Assembly: GCF_002906655.1 (NCBI RefSeq)
Contig: NZ_CP025795.1
Span: 1,240,001 to 1,304,000, forward strand
Source of the DNA: Vibrio hyugaensis
Lineage (GTDB): Bacteria > Pseudomonadota > Gammaproteobacteria > Enterobacterales > Vibrionaceae
DNA: 64,000 nucleotides
Direction of reading: 5' to 3'
Shown here in pieces: positions 57,172 to 64,000 of the stretch. The position numbers and the translations under genes were made by a program. The number at the start of each line of letters is the position of its first letter. The first letter of the stretch is position 1. The notes beneath the pieces were generated by a model. The model did no database searches, had not been told where the DNA came from, and worked only from the letters and a program-made list of their open reading frames with translations.

Positions 57172-58409
57172 TTAGCACCTCCGATTGTTTCAAAAACAAT
57201 ATCACTAATAATAACATTACCGTCATAAGGTAATACGACTTCTCTTTCTTCCTTAATTTGAACGATACTCTTCAAACCGACTTTTTGCGCACTAATGTAA
57301 CCATCGACCAGTAAAAGCCAATCCTCCAGTTCTATATCGAGATCAAACAGTGTATAGCTTTGCGCAGCAGATAGAGGGAGAATGTTAGGGTTGGATTTTA
57401 TTGCCTCAAACATTAACTCTAGCGCTTCATCTACCTCGTTTAGTTCAAACTCTTCTTCATCTTCACGGACATCCGTAATTTCGATACTGTCTAAATCTGA
57501 AGCTTTACCTTTTTTCCTCTCACAGCTAGCAAGAGCCCTTACAGCCAAACCAATTAAGTCATCAGCTTGAATGTCACTGTTAGTATTTCCGTAGGCTCGT
57601 ACTTCTGTTTCCGAACCCTGAGACAAGCAGTCAGGCAAACATTCAATGGAATCTATAGATGGCGAAAAGGTTTTGTCATCTTGGAACTTAGCTGCAAAAA
57701 CATCAATAATGCGATTAAGCTTGGAAGATTTCTTATCTCGCTGAAGCTTTGCCAACATATCGACCATTTTTTTGTTTGATACATTTAAGTCCTTCAATGC
57801 TATATCGATTTTAGATTTAAGTAGCTTCAAAAGAATTCGCTCAAGGTGAATGTCAGTTTGTACCCACTCCCTTAGCTTTTTCACACTTAAATGCTCGAAG
57901 ATACTATTGATTCTACCGATCTCACGTTTGCATCGACCGATTTGGCGAATTTTGTCATCAACATCAGTGACCATGCTAAATTCATCAGCAACGATCCTAT
58001 GAAAAGAAGATACGGTCTCAACTAAGGCGTCATTTATCTCGACTGTTATCTCTCGAATTTCATCTAAGTAGTGTTGTTTTTTATCGTCATTAAAGTCCTT
58101 AACTCGTCGGTAACTGTCAACGGCATAATCCAAGTTTTCAATCTGATTAGAAAACTCACCATGACGTTCTCTGAATCTATAACGACTAGTTACCCTATCC
58201 AGTAAACGTTTAACAGACGAATGAACTTGGACTCCATGCTCATCATCTAAGTGATATGCCAACTGATGTTTTGTAAGTGCTGCAATTGCAGCTTTATTGC
58301 TTTCACTATGATGAAGTACTCCAGCTTGCTCATAGCAAGCCTCGTCTACTACCTCAGTATGAGTGCTTAAAGCTCGCACAGCTTCTTTTGACTCCACTTG
58401 TCGAGACAT
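57168..58409 (-). CDS. Kleisin-like subunit of the SMC operon (JetA / MksF / MukF-like)
   Basis: A 413-residue protein. RLLDRVTSRYRFRERHGEF resembles the N-terminal winged-helix part of JetA/MukF. A helical middle (about 100-240) is followed by an acidic C-terminal third (IEITDVREDEEEFELNEVDE) and a final winged-helix-like part. It would bridge the SMC heads. It starts immediately after the kite-like gene and overlaps the TOPRIM gene by four bases. Confidence 0.65.
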   Translation of the reverse strand: MSRQVESKEAVRALSTHTEVVDEACYEQAGVLHHSESNKAAIAALTKHQLAYHLDDEHGVQVHSSVKRLLDRVTSRYRFRERHGEFSNQIENLDYAVDSYRRVKDFNDDKKQHYLDEIREITVEINDALVETVSSFHRIVADEFSMVTDVDDKIRQIGRCKREIGRINSIFEHLSVKKLREWVQTDIHLERILLKLLKSKIDIALKDLNVSNKKMVDMLAKLQRDKKSSKLNRIIDVFAAKFQDDKTFSPSIDSIECLPDCLSQGSETEVRAYGNTNSDIQADDLIGLAVRALASCERKKGKASDLDSIEITDVREDEEEFELNEVDEALELMFEAIKSNPNILPLSAAQSYTLFDLDIELEDWLLLVDGYISAQKVGLKSIVQIKEEREVVLPYDGNVIISDIVFETIGGAK

Positions 58410-59051
58410 CTAAATCAACCCCATTTGAGTATCTAATTCATTTCCACCATCAGCTTCACTTTCCAGCATCCCTTCATTAATAGCGATAAACTCCAAAGTC
58501 TCATAAAGCAATGACCATTTCGCTGTAGCGATAAAGAGAGAACCAGTTGATGATGGAGATACAAAGTATCCTTCTTGGACAAGATAATCTAAGATAGACC
58601 TCAGCTTCGTTTTACTCTCTTTGCTTTTATGGGCTCTTTTAAGCTTGTGTGCAATATGATCAAGCTGATTTTGAAGTGAGTTACTTTCCTCTATTGCTGC
58701 GAGTAACTCTGACTCCGAAAGCTTGCCACCAGCCATGATAGGTCTGGAGTCTGAATCAATATTTCGGGCTAGTTTGAGCCAAGCGATTATTCCTTCCATC
58801 GTCTGCGAAAAAACTTCAAAGTCTTTGAGAACTTCGTTTTTCTTTCGAGTGTTATCGATGTTCTCGTATCCACAGTAAAAACCTAGGCCGTCTTGTGTTT
58901 CGACTGTTGTCATGCTTATTCGAGACAAGTATTGGTTCATGTCACTTCGATTTCTGGTATCGGATAAGTATGTGTACTCAATAGGAGATGCATATTCACA
59001 TATCACCTTTTTACTCATGAGCATTCGGAAAACCGATTCAAACTTATTCAT
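58410..59051 (-). CDS. Kite-like subunit of the SMC operon (JetB / MksE-like)
   Basis: A 213-residue protein. The C-terminal winged-helix segment (RSILDYLVQEGYFVSPSSTG, then AKWSLLYETLEFIAINEGM) fits the MukE/JetB kite pattern. It overlaps the end of the SMC gene by four bases and is directly followed by the kleisin-like gene. Identification rests on size, position and this segment. Confidence 0.62.
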   Translation of the reverse strand: MNKFESVFRMLMSKKVICEYASPIEYTYLSDTRNRSDMNQYLSRISMTTVETQDGLGFYCGYENIDNTRKKNEVLKDFEVFSQTMEGIIAWLKLARNIDSDSRPIMAGGKLSESELLAAIEESNSLQNQLDHIAHKLKRAHKSKESKTKLRSILDYLVQEGYFVSPSSTGSLFIATAKWSLLYETLEFIAINEGMLESEADGGNELDTQMGLI

Positions 59052-62000
59052 TCAACCACCTCCGTAGACTGATTTTGTTTCGACTCAGAAAGCAATGGAT
59101 TGACTCTGCTTCTACGTCCACCAATAAATGATTTGACACCTACATTCTTCACGATGTGATTTTTAGTGGCGAAGTACTTGTAAGTAGCTGGATGCAGATC
59201 TGGCTGAGCTGTGAACAAGCAAATACCTTTTTGAGCCATCATGTCGAATAAAATAGCCAGGTTAGAAATAGAAATTTTCCCTAATTCGTCGAGCGGCCAG
59301 TGAATGGCAACGTCTTCATCCTGACACAAGAATCGAGTCATCCCACAGAAAACAACGATAATAGCTAGTTTGGAAATCCCTTCGGAGCCGACCTTTTCTA
59401 AATCTTCATCATTCCGAACCACTGCTGGGCGTCCATTCTCAACAATCGTTATCTCCATCTCGACCAAAGACTCTAGGTTTTTAGATATCTGAGCCTCTTT
59501 AAATGAAGCCAACAGTTGCTTGAAGGAAGCAAGAAACGCTTTGGAAGGTAGACCTCTTGAGGTTTCGCCTGACCATCTATCCAATTCGACACTAAATAGA
59601 TTAAGGTCTTTCCAAAGATCAAAAGTATGTATCTTGCTTGATAATTTGATATGTATGCTGTCGATAGCAGGGAAAGGATTGCCCGTTTCAATCGACTTGT
59701 CCAAAGTGCTCGAAACTGAATCTACTTTACTATTCACCTGTTTAAGGGTTTGGTGATAGTTAGAAATCTGAGTCGATATTGAACGAAGTGTCTCAATTTT
59801 AACGTCCCTAACATCTGGAATCACGTTAAGGACAAGCTCTTCAAGATCTCCCAAGCAAGCAAGGGAAAATTGAGGACTATCGTAGTTGATAGCATAGTCA
59901 TAATTTTCTGAGAGCTTCGTCATGGTCGCAGAGCGCATCTGTTCCCACATCATCTTTATTTCATTGTTGTCGTCCAACCCTAAGATTGTGTTACTTACGT
60001 CTTTTACTTTACTAACGATTTCTTTCTTAAGAGTGTTAATCGCAGTGATTTTATCCGTCACTAGACTCACTGCGTGCTCAACAGAATGAAATTCCGAATC
60101 TACAGAGACATCCTCTACGTTAGCTAAATCCGATTCATCGACCGCTTTTTCTAGACTGTTAGTACAAGTAGTAAGCTGCGCTATGGCCTCCTTGACTGTA
60201 ATGAGTTCTTCTTCATCTAACTTAATTGAAGACAATACTTCATCAATTCTTTTGTTTACCGACTTCTCATAGTCGTCTCTCTTCGCTTCACCTCTCGCTA
60301 TCTGGCGCTCTAAAACCAAAATTTCAGAATTATAGCTATCAATGTATTTCCATTCCGATTCTAGCCAAGTACCATAACCGTGAATTAAAGCTTGAAATGT
60401 TTTTATTTCCTCACATTGGCGCTCGAGGGATTCCCAGTTCAACTTGGCTCTTTCGATGCTAACTGGATCCACTCCTTTATTCATCAACGCCTGGTTGAAC
60501 GCTAACTTGTAGTCACTAACTCTGTCTGAAGTTATCTTTTCTTTATTTTTAATCAGATCATCAATAGCACTTTTTTTCGCGTCTTCTTCTGACAAACGAT
60601 AGTCGAAGTTAGCTTTTACCTGAACACGCTCCTGTTGATGGCGCTGTTCTTCGTTTTCAAGTTTTTCTTTCAGCTCAGACTTGATAGCGAAAAATTGCGA
60701 CTCTAGTACGCTTTTCTGTTTCTTAACTTCAGATGTACGACTTTCAGCATCACTTTCAAACTGGACTGTTTTTTGATCTTTCAGGAGATTGAGCTTGCTC
60801 AGTTCTTCCTCAAAGACTTTTGTTCTTTGACTTTGAATTTTTATTTCTTTGTGAAGCTTATCTACTTCTTGCTCATCACTTTTGGCCCTGCTCTTCGCTT
60901 TACCTTGCCGAACTTCTACTTCTGACTCCTTGATTTTTAGAGTCTCTAATCGCTCTGAAAGCTTCTCTTCACTCAGACAAAAATCAGGAAGTGCGATTGA
61001 ATCCAGATCCAAATAAAGACCAAAAATCGACTCCGTAGCTTCTGGGTCGAAAAATGGTTTCAAGTTTTTCGCATTTAACAAACTAGGAGTGATTACTTTG
61101 CCTATATTGCCGCGCCAATCAGGCACTTTTTGATCTAGGTACTCGTTGAGCGATCCTTTTGCTGGCAATAATGCACGACTAACAGAAACAATTTCATCTG
61201 AAATTTCTTTTAATTCGCTAGTACATGTGTGGTAAGTAGAAAGACTGTTCTCATGATTTTTCTCTGCCTGACGTAGTTGCTCATTCAAATGAATTACTGC
61301 ATTGTGGGAAGCGTTAAGTTGTTCACGCTTACTCTCAAGATCACTTTCCAGACTACGTAGTTCGCCTTTTTGTTCTGGTGTGAACTCTAAAGACTGCCCT
61401 TCTAGAATTGCAAGTCGGAATTGTTCTTGTCTTATCTTGTCAGACTGTTCATCAAACTCATCTTGCAACTTTTTCTTTTGAAGGTTGAGGTCACTCTGCA
61501 TCGCCTCTAAGCGGTCGTTTTTTTGCTCGAATATCTCTTCCTTAGTGTTAAGTATGTTATTGATCTCTTTTTGCTTACTGGAGCGGAAATTAGCACATTC
61601 GAGTTCCAATTTTTGTACCTGACTGTTAAACGTACTTTCTTCGGTTTCTACATCTTCCAGTAAGTTGTCATAATGTTTCCTTGCAGATTCTGCTTCCTTC
61701 AGCAAGTCACTCAAGCTATTGTAAAGCGTGATTTTTTCTAAAATATCATCCTCGTTCTCGTACTTGTCACGCTTATTGTAAATAGCATCAACTACTTTGG
61801 ATTTCCTTTCAAACTCAGTCCGATGAATGCTTAACTCAGTATCAAGCTTTTGAAGTCTATCTTTCCTCTCACTGACTAGGGAGCCGTGCAACTCCTTCTG
61901 CGAACGAATTTTGTCAGACAACTGAGTGTCATTTAGTGCCAGTTGACGCTGATAAGAAGCGATTTGAGCTCGATAGGAGTTTAGTTGCTTGATGTACTCA

Positions 62001-62815
62001 TCAAGGCTGTCTTTACTTGCAACTGCTTCATCGAACTTGCTCTTTTTAGTGTCTAGTTGAACAAACACATCTAGGCTATTTGCTAGGTTGATATACTCTT
62101 TCTTATATGGAACATCGTCCATCGATGTATTGTTCAAGAAACAGTCCACAATCATCGTCTTAAAACGGCTCAACATCTTCTTGTGACGCATCATTGTCGC
62201 CGTCAAAATGTCGATATGATTCATGTTATGGCTCGCAGAACACAACGAGTACTCATGGGCGATTGCTACTAAGTTTTTACCCGCACTGCGTCTTTGGGCC
62301 AAACGCTTTTTATTGTTTAGAATTACTGAACGGTAATCGACACTAGTTTCAATTTGCGAACTTACTGACATTGACTGAGACACAAGGTTTTTAAGCCATG
62401 TTCGAGTTTCACTTCCTTGCTTAATTAGCTCGTCGTACAAATGCTGAGAAAACAATTGTTCAGCGGTTCCTGTCAAAAACCTATAAGCGACACTGGAGCC
62501 ATTTCGATACATTACAGAACACTTTCTCTCACCAAGCTTTTCATATTCGAACACGATGACAGATTTTGGGGTGGGCAAGTAGTAATCAACAAAGGAAACT
62601 TTATCCGCTTGTCTATCTACCAGCTTACTCGGATCGGCTCCATAGAACGCTGGAAGTAAGCTTAACAAAGTGGATTTACCAGCTCCGTTATCACCCGTAT
62701 TGTTGCTATGCCCGATAGCCTTGACCTTGAATAGTTTCCCAGGGATAAAGGAGTGGAAAAGTACGATCCCTAGTAGTTTTGAGCTTTTTGTTTCAGATTT
62801 ATTCATTTCTTTCAT
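59048..62815 (-). CDS. MukB-like SMC ATPase (Wadjet JetC / MksB-like)
   Basis: A 1255-residue SMC-type motor. Walker A TGDNGAGKSTLLSL is at 40-53, a very long coiled coil (about 270-950) with a hinge-like region near its middle follows, and the C-terminal head has GSEGISKLAIIVV (about 1143) and WPLDELGKIS (about 1173-1182). This end resembles MukB rather than SMC proper. It is the first gene of a four-gene operon whose last gene is a TOPRIM nuclease, which argues for plasmid or phage defence. ATG 62815 is chosen; GTG 62818 and ATG 62806 are alternatives. Confidence 0.8.
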   Translation of the reverse strand: MKEMNKSETKSSKLLGIVLFHSFIPGKLFKVKAIGHSNNTGDNGAGKSTLLSLLPAFYGADPSKLVDRQADKVSFVDYYLPTPKSVIVFEYEKLGERKCSVMYRNGSSVAYRFLTGTAEQLFSQHLYDELIKQGSETRTWLKNLVSQSMSVSSQIETSVDYRSVILNNKKRLAQRRSAGKNLVAIAHEYSLCSASHNMNHIDILTATMMRHKKMLSRFKTMIVDCFLNNTSMDDVPYKKEYINLANSLDVFVQLDTKKSKFDEAVASKDSLDEYIKQLNSYRAQIASYQRQLALNDTQLSDKIRSQKELHGSLVSERKDRLQKLDTELSIHRTEFERKSKVVDAIYNKRDKYENEDDILEKITLYNSLSDLLKEAESARKHYDNLLEDVETEESTFNSQVQKLELECANFRSSKQKEINNILNTKEEIFEQKNDRLEAMQSDLNLQKKKLQDEFDEQSDKIRQEQFRLAILEGQSLEFTPEQKGELRSLESDLESKREQLNASHNAVIHLNEQLRQAEKNHENSLSTYHTCTSELKEISDEIVSVSRALLPAKGSLNEYLDQKVPDWRGNIGKVITPSLLNAKNLKPFFDPEATESIFGLYLDLDSIALPDFCLSEEKLSERLETLKIKESEVEVRQGKAKSRAKSDEQEVDKLHKEIKIQSQRTKVFEEELSKLNLLKDQKTVQFESDAESRTSEVKKQKSVLESQFFAIKSELKEKLENEEQRHQQERVQVKANFDYRLSEEDAKKSAIDDLIKNKEKITSDRVSDYKLAFNQALMNKGVDPVSIERAKLNWESLERQCEEIKTFQALIHGYGTWLESEWKYIDSYNSEILVLERQIARGEAKRDDYEKSVNKRIDEVLSSIKLDEEELITVKEAIAQLTTCTNSLEKAVDESDLANVEDVSVDSEFHSVEHAVSLVTDKITAINTLKKEIVSKVKDVSNTILGLDDNNEIKMMWEQMRSATMTKLSENYDYAINYDSPQFSLACLGDLEELVLNVIPDVRDVKIETLRSISTQISNYHQTLKQVNSKVDSVSSTLDKSIETGNPFPAIDSIHIKLSSKIHTFDLWKDLNLFSVELDRWSGETSRGLPSKAFLASFKQLLASFKEAQISKNLESLVEMEITIVENGRPAVVRNDEDLEKVGSEGISKLAIIVVFCGMTRFLCQDEDVAIHWPLDELGKISISNLAILFDMMAQKGICLFTAQPDLHPATYKYFATKNHIVKNVGVKSFIGGRRSRVNPLLSESKQNQSTEVVE

Positions 62816-63013
62816 CACAGCGCGGTAGAGATATTCTCAACCCCTCGGTTAGTGAATGTTCTACAACAAACTTACTGACTCGGCTGCCACTAAGTAAGTC
62901 CATTATTTGTGCTTCCAACTTCCACCAGAGTTAAGAGGCTGCGTTTAAGATAGAAATGCCTCAACACCCAAAAGAGCCAAGTGTGTCGTGTCTACTAGCG
63001 GTCAAAGAATCAA

Positions 63014-63046
63014 CTAGTGTCATATTACACTGGAATCAAATGATTC
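63014..63046. promoter_or_regulatory. Two adjacent inverted repeats before the WYL regulator
   Basis: CTAGTGT (63014-63020) faces ACACTGG (63027-63033), with 6 of 7 matching, and GAATC (63033-63037) faces GATTC (63042-63046). They lie 45-77 bases upstream of the regulator start and in the divergent gap with the SMC operon (62816-63090), which has no other gene. They are candidate operators for the WYL protein. Confidence 0.5.
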
Positions 63047-63090
63047 GTTAGAGTAAATTAGTACAGTTCATTTTGATAAGGGTAATCATT

Positions 63091-63966
63091 GTGCGTTGTG
63101 TCGAATCTCCACAAACCAAACGACTAAGGCTTATTGATTTCTATCTCTGCTTCTTTGGGAAAGTGAATCGCTCCGACCTTATTCAGCACGGTGATATTGC
63201 CGTTGCAACAGCAAGCCGCTCTTTTAATGCTTACAAAGAACGTTTTCCCAACAACACGGTTTTCAACGAAAGCCTGCGAGCATACATGAGGTCAGCATCG
63301 TTTAGCCCAGCTTTTGAGCATGACCCAGAAGCAGCTCTGAGGTTAATAGCATGGGGTCAGGAGCTTAACTCCATTCCAGTAACAACTTATGGTGTAAGCA
63401 GCTTTGCGACAGTGTTGGATTCACTATCTATTGATATCGTCTCTCAAGTCACAAGGTCGATTCTGAATAAACACTGTATTTCTGTCCTGTATAGTTCCTC
63501 AACTAGCACCGAGACTAGAACCCTGACGCCTCATTCTCTATTCAAAGGACTTGGGGCTTGGCACATCCGTGCTTGGGACAGCAAAAGACGTAAATTCCTG
63601 TGCTTTAGAGTCAGTCGAATTCTTAAGGCTCAGCAAACTGACAGCTCATACGACAAGACTATAAAGGACGATACTCTTTGGAACCGTGACGTTGTCCTAA
63701 GTGTTGCACCGCACTCTAAGCATGAAAATAGAAATGACTTAGCTATTGATCTAGGTATGGAGGGTCAATACGTGCGAAACATTACAACCAATGAAGCGTT
63801 AGCTGGTTACGTGCTAAATGACCTCCACGTAGACTGTACGCCTAATGCTTCGTTGCCGCCGCATGCCTTCAACTTGCAGTTGATGAATAGACACGAGCTA
63901 GAGCATGTTGACTCTATTCGAGCCCTAGTACCTGGATTTATACAGAACAAAGATGATAAAGCTTGA
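63091..63966 (+). CDS. WYL-domain transcriptional regulator (BrxR/CapW-like)
   Basis: A 291-residue regulator. An N-terminal winged helix-turn-helix (about 10-80, with LIDFYLCFFGKVNRSDLIQHGDIAVATASR) is followed by a WYL-type domain (about 125-205) with CISVLYSSSTSTETRTLTPHS and GAWHIRAWDSKRRKFLCFRVSRI. Such regulators repress defence operons such as BREX and CBASS. The start GTG 63091 is chosen for AAGGG eight bases upstream; TTG 63073 is an alternative. It faces out of the window, so its own defence operon likely continues beyond 64000, but it may also control the divergent SMC operon. The last 34 bases hold nothing recognisable. Confidence 0.75.
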   Translation: MRCVESPQTKRLRLIDFYLCFFGKVNRSDLIQHGDIAVATASRSFNAYKERFPNNTVFNESLRAYMRSASFSPAFEHDPEAALRLIAWGQELNSIPVTTYGVSSFATVLDSLSIDIVSQVTRSILNKHCISVLYSSSTSTETRTLTPHSLFKGLGAWHIRAWDSKRRKFLCFRVSRILKAQQTDSSYDKTIKDDTLWNRDVVLSVAPHSKHENRNDLAIDLGMEGQYVRNITTNEALAGYVLNDLHVDCTPNASLPPHAFNLQLMNRHELEHVDSIRALVPGFIQNKDDKA

Positions 63967-64000
63967 GGTAAGTAAGCCCTGAGCATATTGAGTTGCTTAA

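Noticed and set aside
38126..64000. CRISPR array or cas genes beside the two-TniQ operon
   Set aside because: No regular direct repeats with spacers and no Cas proteins were seen in the window.

Overview
The window reads as Vibrio DNA, most likely from the Harveyi clade and probably chromosome II. This is judged from the proteins encoded (a marine GH18 chitinase, the fruBKA operon with a Cra-type repressor, a ToxR/ToxS-like pair, a vme-type RND pump with two adaptors, and a glyA-gcvHP/gcvT cluster) and from a Vibrio-type palindromic interspersed repeat. No rRNA, tRNA or CRISPR array was seen.

Layout, core part (1-38125): the 3' part of fhs, then glgC; a large secreted chitinase; an AraC regulator divergent from a yqhD-type aldehyde reductase; a YhhN membrane protein; a four-gene polar amino-acid ABC transporter; an EAL phosphodiesterase; an S4 RNA-binding protein; an endonuclease/exonuclease/phosphatase-fold hydrolase; the repressor gene cra with three palindromic operators in front of fruBKA; a ToxR/ToxS-like overlapping pair divergent from a small outer-membrane barrel; a lipoprotein; an RND efflux operon (two lipoprotein adaptors plus pump) divergent from its TetR regulator; and a glycine-cleavage locus. 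The locus consists of gcvT, an XRE-cupin regulator, glyA, gcvH and gcvP. Three CTATAG-centred sites there suggest one local regulon.

Layout, accessory part (about 38126 to the end): after the gcvP terminator the DNA becomes AT-rich and every gene looks mobile or defensive. In order: a DUF4297/Cap4-type nuclease with a Rad50-like ATPase (Lamassu-like pair); a small unknown gene divergent from a Tn7-like transposition operon. That operon is tnsA-tnsB-tnsC-tniQ-tnsD followed by two small paralogous genes. Next come an HNH nuclease plus ATPase pair (Septu-like), an unknown 351-residue protein, a TIGR04141/DUF6119-type protein, a four-gene MukB-like SMC/kite/kleisin/TOPRIM operon (Wadjet/MksBEFG-like but in an unusual gene order), and a WYL-type regulator whose own operon probably continues past the window.

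Taken together the second part looks like a Tn7-like element, or a nested set of elements, carrying a defence island inserted downstream of gcvP. The most novel parts are the two-TniQ operon with its paired small proteins, the SMC-TOPRIM operon, and the nuclease/ATPase pair placed between gcvP and tnsA. Transposon ends were not identified with confidence, and the far end lies outside the window.
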